Source: Tenacibaculum singaporense | Lineage (GTDB): Bacteria > Bacteroidota > Bacteroidia > Flavobacteriales > Flavobacteriaceae | Length of the DNA: 64,000 nucleotides | Assembly (NCBI RefSeq): GCF_003867015.1 | Contig: NZ_CP032548.1 | Location: 186,001 to 250,000, forward strand | Reading direction: 5' to 3' | In this document: piece after piece, positions 1-8,800 of the stretch | Layout: each line of letters begins with the position of its first letter | Position numbering within the stretch: the first letter of the stretch is position 1 | The notes under the pieces: model-generated | What the model was told of the DNA's origin: nothing | Seen by the model: the letters and a program-made list of their open reading frames with translations, nothing else | The model's database searches: none | Program-made: the position numbers and the translations under genes

Positions 1-1
1 T

Positions 2-358
2 GGTTTATTAATTGGAGGATATATAGCTATTAACTATTTATCTGCAACACCTGGAATTGATTTAAACCCTACCACTGTTAACGAATTAGCAGAATTAGGT
101 TTTGCTGAAGCAGGAAAAACCTATGTACCAAATGAAATCTTTAGTATTGATAATATGTTAACCCTAAAAGGCTTTGCTATTTTATTAATTGCAGGACTTT
201 TAATTGGTTTTGGAACTCGTTACGCAGATGGTTGTACTTCAGGGCACGCAATTACAGGATTAAGCAGCTTTCAATTACCTTCTTTAATTGCTGTGGTTGG
301 TTTTTTTATTGGTGGTTTAATAATGATCTGGGTACTGTTCCCTCTAATATTTGGTTAA
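2..358 (+). CDS. YeeE/YedE family sulfur transporter, first half (5' truncated)
   Basis: This is the C-terminal part of a membrane protein of the YeeE/YedE (sulphur transport, DUF395) family, cut by the window start; the reading frame is open from base 2. Visible signs are two hydrophobic segments and the conserved cysteine motif GCTSGHAITGL, which in characterised YeeE proteins lies along the thiosulfate path. The next gene encodes the matching second half with its own cysteine motif, starting 2 bases after this stop, so the transporter is split into two polypeptides as is common in Bacteroidota. Import of thiosulfate or another reduced sulfur compound is inferred from family only. Confidence 0.85.
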   Translation, partial: GLLIGGYIAINYLSATPGIDLNPTTVNELAELGFAEAGKTYVPNEIFSIDNMLTLKGFAILLIAGLLIGFGTRYADGCTSGHAITGLSSFQLPSLIAVVGFFIGGLIMIWVLFPLIFG

Positions 359-359
359 G

Positions 360-773
360 ATGAAGAATTTGAAATTTTTAGTTATTGGAATAGTTTTCGG
401 AATTATTTTATCAAAATCAGAAGCGGTTTCTTGGTATCGAATTTATGAGATGTTCAAGTTTCAATCATTTCATATGTATGGTATTATTGGTTCTGCCGTA
501 GCCCTCTCTGCTGTATTTATGTACTTCTTTAAAACTGGGAAAGTTAAAGATTACTTAGGTAACCAAATTAATATTAAAGAAAAGAAAAAAGGTTTCATTA
601 GAACTTTAGTTGGAGGCACTATCTTCGGTTTAGGTTGGGCACTAGCAGGCGCTTGTCCTGCCCCTATTCTTGTTTTGATTGGACAAGGAACAATCCCAAT
701 GATTATTGTGCTCTTAGGAGCTCTTATAGGAGCTTTTATTTATGGTGTATTAAGTAAGAAATTACCTAATTAA
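360..773 (+). CDS. YeeE/YedE family transporter, second half (DUF6691-like)
   Basis: A 137-residue protein with about four hydrophobic segments and the motif GACPAPILVLIGQG (about residues 95-108), which mirrors the cysteine motif of the preceding half. It should form the second half of a split sulfur-compound permease in the inner membrane. I chose ATG at 360, two bases after the stop of the upstream gene; a TTG at 351 would add three residues and overlap it. The pair is clearly co-transcribed. The substrate is not visible from the sequence. Confidence 0.82.
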   Translation: MKNLKFLVIGIVFGIILSKSEAVSWYRIYEMFKFQSFHMYGIIGSAVALSAVFMYFFKTGKVKDYLGNQINIKEKKKGFIRTLVGGTIFGLGWALAGACPAPILVLIGQGTIPMIIVLLGALIGAFIYGVLSKKLPN

Positions 774-1162
774 ATATTTTTTCTAACTATTCTTTTCTTG
801 TTTAATTATTTCGCTTAAATGAATAGTTATGTCTTTTTTGCTACTTCTCTCTATAATACCAATTAAATAGTATCTAAAACTCATAATTGATAGCCTAAAA
901 GCTAAACAAGTCTCTTAACTAGGAGTAGTTTTCCTTTTAGAAATGTTAAAATTATGTTATAATTTATCACATCTAGATTTGTTTTGGCTTTATATCCTAA
1001 ATTGAAGTTTTTTGAAAAATTTGAGTTACACTATACCTCAATTTTCATCAATTACCTAAAACCTAAATTATCTAAAAAAACTAAATTCTTTCGCGAAGAA
1101 TAGACACAAACTGCAAGTGTCTTTAAATGATTGCAGCTTTACAAATACTTAATTTTTATATT
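774..1162. other. Intergenic region, 389 bases
   Basis: I find no open reading frame with coding character here. AACTATTC at 785-792 can pair with GAATAGTT at 821-828 and is followed by a T run, a weak terminator candidate for the transporter genes. A promoter -7 match lies at 974-981, and two mutually exclusive short hairpins lie just before the following peptide gene (1102-1122 and 1111-1136). The rest is AT-rich sequence without recognisable repeats. Confidence 0.5.
974..981 (+). promoter_or_regulatory. Candidate -7 element for the GG-leader peptide gene
   Basis: TAGATTTG matches the Bacteroidota -7 consensus TAnnTTTG exactly. I see no good TTG at the usual -33 distance. If used, it would give a leader of roughly 175 bases before the ATG at 1163. 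Confidence 0.35.
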
Positions 1163-1399
1163 ATGAGAAAACAAATTGTAAATGTTGGAAAAGTTTTAAC
1201 AAAAAAGGATCAAAAACAAATTAACGGAGGGCAAGTGCCAGATTATTGTCTTAACAATACTCCTGGCTATAGAGCTGAATGTAGAGAAATTGCATTAAGT
1301 GAATTTATAGCTGGACGTTGCCCAAATTGGGATAATTGCTTTAGCTTACAGCCTACAGGTTGTATTGATATGTGCATGCAAGAACCAGGAGGACTATAA
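1163..1399 (+). CDS. Double-glycine leader, cysteine-rich secreted peptide precursor
   Basis: A 78-residue precursor. Residues 1-23 form a leader ending in Gly-Gly (KVLTKKDQKQINGG), the pattern of Bacteroidota bacteriocin-type and natural-product leaders cleaved by C39-peptidase ABC exporters. The remaining 55 residues contain six cysteines (YC, EC, RC, NC, GC, MC) and no further lysines, suggesting disulfide bonds or cysteine-based modification. I chose ATG at 1163 because it begins the leader motif; an upstream ATG at 1127 would add 12 hydrophobic residues not expected for this leader type. No exporter, protease, modification enzyme or immunity gene is adjacent, so maturation must be encoded elsewhere. 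Function (antimicrobial, signal or other) is unknown. Confidence 0.7.
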   Translation: MRKQIVNVGKVLTKKDQKQINGGQVPDYCLNNTPGYRAECREIALSEFIAGRCPNWDNCFSLQPTGCIDMCMQEPGGL

Positions 1400-1409
1400 T
1401 TATATCAAT

Positions 1410-1438
1410 AAGTGCTATTCATTTATGAATAGCACTTT
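1410..1438 (+). terminator. Hairpin after the GG-leader peptide gene
   Basis: A perfect inverted repeat of about 13 bases (AAGTGCTATTCAT / ATGAATAGCACTT) begins 10 bases after the peptide stop. The T run after it is short, so it may act more as a 3' stabilising hairpin or a bidirectional terminator with the convergent DUF4230 gene. Confidence 0.55.
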
Positions 1439-1460
1439 AGATTAATTATGTTATTCTCAG

Positions 1461-2063
1461 TTAATCTTTTAATAGTAAAGGTTCAAACATCTCTGAGTTG
1501 GTATTATCCACCACTTTCCAATTGTAAATTTTAGAAAGTTGGTAAATCTTAGATAATTCTTCAAATAAACGTGTTTTAGCGTCTTCTTGCAGTTTAGATA
1601 CAATAATTGTCGATTTAATCTTTTCAACAGCTTTAGCGTTGAGCTTGTTTAGTTCTTGCTTAGAAAAAGTATTAAACTGACTTTGCTGCAAATCAAAATA
1701 CTTAATATGTGGAGAAATGAGAATTTCTTCTTTAGGTATTTTATTAATGATTATTTGCTTCCCAATACTGTCTATCTGAATATCTAATTTCGATAAATCA
1801 TATCCCACCTCAACTTTGGCATTCACAGAAAGCATTGCTTTTTTCTCAAATGTAAGATATCCATAAAAGTATTTCTTTGCATCTGTAAAGCTATACATTT
1901 CAGAAAAGTTCCCTTCTGAAACTACTAGCTTACTTAAGTTCTGGATTCCGTTTAAAACCACTTGAATTTCTTCTTGCTCGTACTTTTCCTCTTTCTTTCC
2001 ATACCAAAATTTTGCAATTAAAAACCCTAATACAAAAACAGCAAGATATTTTAATAAACGCAT
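1461..2063 (-). CDS. DUF4230 domain-containing membrane-anchored protein
   Basis: A 200-residue protein with an N-terminal hydrophobic anchor (about residues 5-20) and a periplasmic or extracellular domain matching the DUF4230 type: a first part rich in beta strands that includes an FTDAKKYFYGYLTFEKKAM stretch, then a helical C-terminus. The biochemical function of DUF4230 is not known. It sits 43 bases downstream of lspA on the same strand and may be co-transcribed with it. Confidence 0.75.
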   Translation of the reverse strand: MRLLKYLAVFVLGFLIAKFWYGKKEEKYEQEEIQVVLNGIQNLSKLVVSEGNFSEMYSFTDAKKYFYGYLTFEKKAMLSVNAKVEVGYDLSKLDIQIDSIGKQIIINKIPKEEILISPHIKYFDLQQSQFNTFSKQELNKLNAKAVEKIKSTIIVSKLQEDAKTRLFEELSKIYQLSKIYNWKVVDNTNSEMFEPLLLKD

Positions 2064-2106
2064 TGTTTTCTTTTTCTATAAATATAGGAAAAGTATCTAA
2101 CGTGTT

Positions 2107-2700
2107 TTACGAAACTTGTTTTGTTTCTTTTTCTTCTTTAGGAAATGCCTGTTTATTGAAAATAAATAACAAAGCCACTCCTATAGTAATCCAAGAATCT
2201 GCACCATTAAAAATAGCATTGAAAAAAGTAAAGTTTTCTCCTTCATAAATAGGAAAGTATAACATATCAACCACTTTTCCATGAAATAGCTCTCCGTAAG
2301 GATTATCTGAAAAAAGTGTTGCCACGTTGTGGTATGAAGAATCGAAAATTACACCATAAAAAACAGAATCGATAATATTTCCGACTGCTCCTGCTAAAAT
2401 TAATGCTATCGCTATAATAACGGCTGTATGCGCTTTTCGCTTGATAGATTGCCATAACCAATACACAATACCTGTAACCGCAACAACTCTAAATAAAGTT
2501 AAAAATAATTTTCCTGCTTTACCACCAAATTCAAAGCCCCACGCCATTCCGTTATTTTCAGTAAAATGGATTCTAAACCAATCATTAAAAACAACAACTT
2601 CTTCTCCTAACTGAAAATGTGTTTTGATGTAAATTTTACTAATTTGATCAATTAAAATTGCCAGAATTACGGTAAGTATTGCTATGTGTTTTTTAGACAT
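2107..2700 (-). CDS. lspA: Lipoprotein signal peptidase (signal peptidase II)
   Basis: Inner-membrane aspartic protease that removes the signal peptide from diacylglyceryl-modified prolipoproteins. The 197-residue protein has four hydrophobic segments and the two family signatures: LIDQISKIYIK near the N-terminus, and the catalytic aspartate regions GNIIDSVFYG and FNGADSWITIG. The usual Arg after the first catalytic Asp is Ser here. It is slightly long for the family, with an extended hydrophilic region before the second catalytic motif. The many lipoproteins in this window are its likely substrates. Confidence 0.95.
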   Translation of the reverse strand: MSKKHIAILTVILAILIDQISKIYIKTHFQLGEEVVVFNDWFRIHFTENNGMAWGFEFGGKAGKLFLTLFRVVAVTGIVYWLWQSIKRKAHTAVIIAIALILAGAVGNIIDSVFYGVIFDSSYHNVATLFSDNPYGELFHGKVVDMLYFPIYEGENFTFFNAIFNGADSWITIGVALLFIFNKQAFPKEEKETKQVS

Positions 2701-2770
2701 TTTTTTTATTTAATGGAAACAAAAATAAGAAAACTATTTTTATGTTTTTTCTTCTGATTTATAGAATGAA

Positions 2771-2804
2771 AAAGACCAATAGCCATTTAAACATATTGGT
2801 CTTA
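2771..2804 (-). terminator. Terminator of the M61 peptidase gene
   Basis: A 10-base perfect stem (AAGACCAATA at 2772-2781 with TATTGGTCTT at 2794-2803) followed on the minus strand by a T run. It lies 25 bases past the stop of the M61 gene. Confidence 0.75.
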
Positions 2805-2827
2805 AACTTATCGATTAAAAAAGGTGA

Positions 2828-4723
2828 CTATCCTTTTAACCAAGCTTTTCTTAATTCTTTTTGCTTTTGTGTTGCATTAGGATCATCTTTTAAACTAGCT
2901 CCTGTTGTATATGATTGAGTTAAAGTTGTTTTAATAACAACCTCTTTACCATCTCTTTCTAATTTTACCTCAACTTCATTTCCTGGTTGCCACATAAACA
3001 TTTTAGTAAAAATCTGGTTTGCATTTTCTTTTGTTACCGCAACACCATCTACTTCTTTAATTGCATCGTTAGGTTGTGCTCCATTTTCAGCCCAAAAACT
3101 ATTGTCATTTACTGCTTCTGTAAATCGGATAGTTTGTGTCGCTTTATCTGGTCTAACAATAATTGCTCCATTATTTTGGATATAATTTGTTTTCACTTTA
3201 GACTCATTTAGCTCTAACCCTACTTTAGCAAAAAACTCATTATAATTAATTGGTGTACCTCCTACTACGTGTGTATTTAAAAACGCTCCTATTGATGGAT
3301 AGGTCATCTCAGTAATTTCTTCTATTAGCTTATCATCTTCAAATGGTTTGTTTTTCCCATATTTTAATGACAACTCTTTCATTAATGATAATACACCTCT
3401 ATCTCCATTGCTTTCTTCACGCATTAAAATATCGATACACATACCTATTAAAGCTCCTTTTTGATACACATTGTAATACTGTGAAGCATAAGGTTCGTCT
3501 AACACATTTTCACTCATTTTGGTAAAACTCATAGAGTCGTTCATAGAAGATGCTGTTTTAATTTTACCCATAATTTTGCTGTAAAATTCATCTTCTGTTA
3601 CCAAACCTTGGTTTACTTGAAATAATGTAGCAAAGTATTCTGTAATTCCTTCATACATCCATAAATGCTTAGAGAATGTTGGCTGGTTGTAATCGAAATA
3701 ATGTACGTCTTCTGAATGTACACTTAACGGAGTTACAATATGAAAAAACTCATGAGACACAACATCAATCATACTTTTTGCCAACGCTTCATCTGGCATT
3801 GCTTCTGGTAACACTACTACGGTTGATGTATGGTGTTCTAAGGCCCCAAATCCTTTAGGTGCTTTTTCTGTTCCGTCAGATAGATATAAATAAATATCGT
3901 AACGTGCCGTACTGTTGATGCTTCCTAAATATGCTTTTTGCGCTTGCATCATTTTTTCCATCACAGCTTTAATTTTTTCAGCTGAGTGTTTTTTGTTTGG
4001 AGAATATACACTTAACACAATTTTAATATCTCCTACTTTAAATTCTTCAACATCTAGGTTTCCATAAAACATAGGATTGTCAGTAATATCAAAATAACGT
4101 GGTGCAAAATAACTCGACGTTAAAGTTGAACCGTCTTCACTTGTTTTTGTTCCAACTTCTTGTAAAGCGGAAGTTCTTTTAAAGTTGGTAGGCGAAACAA
4201 CATCTAACTTATATTGGTTGTTTTTTAAAGAATCAAAATACCCCACAAATCCGTGAAGATTTAGCACATAGTTTGTAGACTCAATATTTGTTCCTGCTGG
4301 TGAAAATGGAGTTTCTCCTCCAATCCCTCCTGAAACTTCCATATCAAAAGTATCATTTACTAAATAAGTTACTTTATCTAATTTTTGAGCGTTTGTAATT
4401 TCCCAAGTATTCGTATCAACTTTTGTAGCTTCTAATTCGTTTCCTTCATAATCTAAAGCCTTAAAGCTGTCTACATATTTACCAAAATCACTCACAGAAT
4501 ATGTTCCTTGAACAACTCTTGGCAGTCGATATGTTACTTTTTCAACTGTAAACCTACCTGGGTTAATTGTTACAGGTACTTTATCATTAGTAACTTTTGT
4601 TAAATCTAAAGTTGTTACAATTGGGATTTGAACAGCTAAATCGTTTGTTGTCTTTTTAGTAGAATTACAGCTTGTTAATAGTAATGCTGCAATGGCTGCT
4701 GTGGTTAGTATACTTTTATTCAT
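2828..4723 (-). CDS. M61 family metallopeptidase (glycyl aminopeptidase type) lipoprotein
   Basis: A 631-residue peptidase. The signal peptide ends in LLTSC (Cys 19), so it is a lipoprotein. Order of parts: N-terminal beta domain of the M61 family (to about residue 220), catalytic domain with HEFFH (His324, Glu325, His328) and a downstream Glu in YEGITEYFATLF, and a C-terminal PDZ domain (about 515-610). It probably digests peptides at the cell surface or in the periplasm. It stands alone between two terminators or gaps. The family assignment is strong, the substrate unknown. Confidence 0.9.
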   Translation of the reverse strand: MNKSILTTAAIAALLLTSCNSTKKTTNDLAVQIPIVTTLDLTKVTNDKVPVTINPGRFTVEKVTYRLPRVVQGTYSVSDFGKYVDSFKALDYEGNELEATKVDTNTWEITNAQKLDKVTYLVNDTFDMEVSGGIGGETPFSPAGTNIESTNYVLNLHGFVGYFDSLKNNQYKLDVVSPTNFKRTSALQEVGTKTSEDGSTLTSSYFAPRYFDITDNPMFYGNLDVEEFKVGDIKIVLSVYSPNKKHSAEKIKAVMEKMMQAQKAYLGSINSTARYDIYLYLSDGTEKAPKGFGALEHHTSTVVVLPEAMPDEALAKSMIDVVSHEFFHIVTPLSVHSEDVHYFDYNQPTFSKHLWMYEGITEYFATLFQVNQGLVTEDEFYSKIMGKIKTASSMNDSMSFTKMSENVLDEPYASQYYNVYQKGALIGMCIDILMREESNGDRGVLSLMKELSLKYGKNKPFEDDKLIEEITEMTYPSIGAFLNTHVVGGTPINYNEFFAKVGLELNESKVKTNYIQNNGAIIVRPDKATQTIRFTEAVNDNSFWAENGAQPNDAIKEVDGVAVTKENANQIFTKMFMWQPGNEVEVKLERDGKEVVIKTTLTQSYTTGASLKDDPNATQKQKELRKAWLKG

Positions 4724-4798
4724 TTCTTAGTTTTTAATTAACCATTAGACAAAATAACTTGTATTTTGTTACGTGTAATTGTTATAAATTTTTGTTAA

Positions 4799-5446
4799 TT
4801 ACTTTAATTCAATATTAATATTTGCATGAATAGAGTTTACAGTAAATGTTTTAGAAGCAGATGGCATTTCTTTAGAAAACAGAGAGGTTTTTCTTTCTCC
4901 ATTTATAAGAATTGTTCCATTATTAGTTTTTAAATCTAACTTACTTTTTGAAGTTATTTGCGCAAAAACATTTCCCTGAAAAATATCTATGTTTGAATTT
5001 CCCTGAACAGTAGTTAATTTTATATTTCCTCTTTCTATATAAATATTTACATCTCCTTTATAACTTTTTGAAGTTACTCCGATAGTTTTTCCATGAATGC
5101 TTATATGTTTGTTTTTGGGAACTTTTATAACTGCCCTAGCTCTTTCTAGCCTCCTCGTTATATATTTTCGAAAGACTTCATTTTTTAATGTTGGAATATT
5201 TAATTCAAATGCTATTGTAAAAACTTCTCCTTCTTTTTTGAATAGTATATTATGTGTATATGGATTTTCATCTAATAAAATTACTTCGAGTTGTTCATCT
5301 TTTGAATTTTCAATTACAATGTCATCCAAACCGTAAGTAACGACTTCGAGTTCGTTTACTAACATTCTTCTTTTCTGCATTATTTTTTCTTGACAGTAAA
5401 GAAATTGGACACTTAGTATAAGTAATAACAATAGATATTTTTTCAT
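4799..5446 (-). CDS. Exported DUF4097-like (adhesin-head-like) protein
   Basis: A 215-residue protein with a clear signal peptide (LLLLLILSVQFLYCQ). The mature part is made of short beta strands with recurring patterns such as VNIYIERGNIKLTTVQGN and NSNIDIFQGNVFAQITS, typical of the single-stranded beta-helix DUF4097 / adhesin-head fold. It lacks any enzyme motif I can see. It has its own terminator-separated transcription unit upstream of the M61 gene. Function unknown. Confidence 0.6.
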   Translation of the reverse strand: MKKYLLLLLILSVQFLYCQEKIMQKRRMLVNELEVVTYGLDDIVIENSKDEQLEVILLDENPYTHNILFKKEGEVFTIAFELNIPTLKNEVFRKYITRRLERARAVIKVPKNKHISIHGKTIGVTSKSYKGDVNIYIERGNIKLTTVQGNSNIDIFQGNVFAQITSKSKLDLKTNNGTILINGERKTSLFSKEMPSASKTFTVNSIHANINIELK

Positions 5447-5450
5447 ACAA

Positions 5451-5473
5451 AAAAAGCCTCTAAAAGAGGCTCT
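5451..5473 (-). terminator. Terminator of the ileS-DksA-like unit
   Basis: AGCCTCT (5455-5461) pairs with AGAGGCT (5465-5471) around a three-base loop, followed on the minus strand by a run of seven T. It lies 20 bases past the stop of the DksA-like gene and ends just before the start codon of the next minus-strand gene. Confidence 0.8.
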
Positions 5474-5493
5474 ATTTATTTTAACTTTAAAAG

Positions 5494-5871
5494 TTATTGT
5501 TTTCGTTTTGCTTCGATACTTAAAGTAGCATGTGGTACTAACTTTAAACGTTCTTTTTGAATTAGCTTACCAGTAACTCTACAAATACCATAGGTTTTAT
5601 TTTCAATACGAACTAAGGCATTTTTTAAATCGCGAATAAACTTTTCTTGACGAATAGCTAACTGCATATTTGCCTCTTTAGCCATCGTATCAGATCCTTC
5701 TTCAAAAGATTTAAATGTTGGCGACGTATCATCGGTTCCGTTATCCGAACCATTTTTATATGATGCTTGTAGCAATCTTAAATCTTCTTCAGCTTTTTCA
5801 ATTTTCTTTTGAATGATTTCCTTAAACTCTTGTAAATCACTATCTGAATATCTTATTTTAACATCATCCAT
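5494..5871 (-). CDS. TraR/DksA-family transcription regulator-like protein with degenerate zinc finger
   Basis: A 125-residue protein with the coiled-coil start and C-terminal region of the DksA/TraR family, including YGICRVTGKLIQKERL. DksA binds the secondary channel of RNA polymerase and assists ppGpp control. Only one of the usual four zinc-binding cysteines remains, so it probably folds without zinc. I chose ATG at 5871 (MDDVKIRYS), which leaves 4 bases after the ileS stop; an in-frame ATG at 5889 would overlap ileS by 14 bases. It is transcribed with ileS. Confidence 0.85.
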   Translation of the reverse strand: MDDVKIRYSDSDLQEFKEIIQKKIEKAEEDLRLLQASYKNGSDNGTDDTSPTFKSFEEGSDTMAKEANMQLAIRQEKFIRDLKNALVRIENKTYGICRVTGKLIQKERLKLVPHATLSIEAKRKQ

Positions 5872-5875
5872 AATG

Positions 5876-8800
5876 CTATATTTTTTCAATTAACATTCTA
5901 CTTTTAATGGTATCAAACTCAATTTCTGTACCATTACTTAAAACATCAACAAAAACTAATTCGTTTGTTAATGTTTCTGCTTTAATGTAGTTTTCATTTG
6001 CCAATACCGATTCTCTTAAATCATCAGCCTGCAAAATGGTTAATTTTATTTTATCGGTTACTTCTAAACCTGTGTCTTTTCGTGCGTTTTGAATTCTATT
6101 AACTAATTCTCTTGCCACACCTTCTTTGCGTAATTCGTCGTTTATTGTAACATCTAAAGCTACGGTTAACCCTTCTGCGTTGGCTACCAACCACCCTTCG
6201 ATATCTTTCGATGAAATCTCCACATCAGCGGTTCCTAAAGTAATCATTTTATCGTTAATTTCCACAGAAATTTCACCTTCTTTTTCTATTTTGATGATAT
6301 CTTCTTGTGAAAACCCTTGTATCTTGTTAGCAATCAACTTCATATCCTTACCAAATTTCGGCCCTAAAGCTTTAAAATTTGGCTTGATTTGTTTTACTAA
6401 AATTCCTGAAGCATCGTCTAATAACTCTATCTCTTTAACGTTAACTTCTGACTTTATTAAGTCTGCCACCGCTAAAATTTCTTCTTTTTGAGTTGCATCT
6501 AATACTGGAATCATGATTTTTTGTAATGGTTGACGCACTTTAATTTTCTCTTTTGCTCTTAGAGATAAAACTAATGACGAGATTGTTTGTGCATTTTCCA
6601 TTTTACGCTCTAACGACTTATCTACTAAATCAGCATTGTATTTTGGAAACTCTGCTATGTGTACACTTTCAAAACTTTCTTTTCCTGTAGCTTTTATTAA
6701 ATCTTTATACAAACGATCCATAAAGAAAGGCGCTACCGGAGAACCTAATTTAGCTACCGTTAACATACAAGTGTATAACGTTTGGTATGCAGAAATTTTG
6801 TCTTGTGCGTACTCTCCTTTCCAAAAACGTCTTCTACACAAACGTACATACCAATTACTTAAGTGATCTTGTACAAAATCAGAAATAGCTCTAGTTGCCT
6901 TAGTAGGTTCATATTCTGAATAAAATTTATCAACTTTTTGAACTAGGGTATTTAATTCAGATAAAATCCAACGGTCAATCTCTGGTCGTTCATTAATAGC
7001 TATTTCAGCTTCGCTATAGGTGAAATTATCAATATTGGCATATAAAGAGAAGAATGAATAGGTATTGTATAAAGTACCGAAGAACTTACGTTTCACCTCT
7101 TCTATTCCTGCTAAGTCAAATTTTAAGTTATCCCATGGATTTGCATTTGAAATCATGTACCAGCGAGTAGCATCTGGACCATATTCTGACAACGTAGTAA
7201 AAGGATCTACCGCATTTCCTAAACGCTTTGACATTTTTTGTCCATTTTTATCTAACACCAATCCGTTAGATACTACATTTTTATAGGCTACAGAGTCAAA
7301 CACCATGGTTCCTATCGCATGTAAGGTATAGAACCATCCACGAGTTTGATCTACCCCTTCTGCAATAAAATTCGCTGGGTAACTTTCTTTATTATCTATT
7401 AATTCTTTATTTTCAAACGGATAATGCCATTGTGCATAAGGCATAGAACCAGAATCGAACCAAACATCAATTAAATCACTTTCACGCTTCATTGGTTTTC
7501 CTGATGCCGAAACTAACGTGATTTTATCTACTACATTTTTATGTAAATCGATTTTATCATAGTTCTCTTCTGACATATTTCCAACTTCAAAATCAGCAAA
7601 AATATCTTCAGACATTACTCCTGCATCCACTGACTTTTGAATTTCTTCTTTTAATTCAGCTACAGAACCAATACAGATTTGCTCTGTTCCATCTTCAGTA
7701 CGCCAAATAGGTAATGGAATTCCCCAAAAACGAGAGCGTGATAAGTTCCAGTCATTCGCATTTTTTAACCAGTTACCAAAACGTCCTTCTCCTGTAGATT
7801 TTGGTTTCCAGTTAATAGTTTCGTTTAAATCGAACATTTTATCCTTTACATCGGTTACCTTGATAAACCAAGAATCTAATGGATAGTATAAAATTGGTTT
7901 ATCGGTACGCCAACAGTTCGGATAACTGTGCACATATTTTTCAACCTTAAAGGCTTTATTTTCTTCTTTTAATTGAATCGCTAACTCAACATCTACTGAT
8001 CTTTCAGGAGCTTCTCCATCAGCATAGTACTCGTTCTTCACATATTTACCTGCAAATTCTTCCATTTCTGGACGGAATCTACCTTGTAAATCTACTAACG
8101 GAACTGGATTATCGTTTTCATCTAACACCAACATTGGTGGTACTTCTGGAGTTGCTTGTTTTGCAACTAACGCATCATCAGCCCCAAAGGTAGGTGCTGT
8201 GTGTACGATACCTGTACCATCTTCAGTTGTAACAAAATCTCCTGAAATTACTCTAAAAGCATTTTCTGGATTTTGATATGGTAAAGCAAATGGTAACAAT
8301 TGCTCGTATTTAATTCCTACTAAATCTGCTCCTTTAAATTCCTTTACAACTGCGTAAGGAATTTGCTTGTCTCCTTCAGCGTAGTTTGCTAATTCAGCTA
8401 CATCTTCAACTTCATTAAATTTCTTCCCTGCAAATTGTTTAGCTACTAAATTTTTAGCCAATACAACTTGAATTGGTTCAAAGGTGTATTGGTTGAATGT
8501 TTTTACTAAAACATACTCAATTTTTGGACCAACCGTTAATGCTGTATTTGATGGAAGTGTCCACGGAGTCGTTGTCCAAGCTAAAAAATGTACATCTCCT
8601 TCAACTTGTAAAAATTCTGGTAACGTTTCTTTGACTGTTTTAAACTGAGCTACTACTGTAGTATCCGTAACATCTTGATACGTTCCAGGTTGATTTAACT
8701 CGTGCGAGCTTAATCCTGTTCCTGCTTTTGGTGAATACGGTTGAATAGTATATCCTTTATACAATAAATCTTTATCATAGATTTGCTTTAACAACCACCA

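Noticed and set aside
2012..2248. Plus-strand open frame of 78 codons over the lspA and DUF4230 starts
   Set aside because: It lies opposite the well-supported lspA gene, and has no family features or ribosome-binding context of its own.
6126..7286. Several plus-strand frames of 73-121 codons within ileS
   Set aside because: Antisense shadows of a long, fully conserved synthetase gene.
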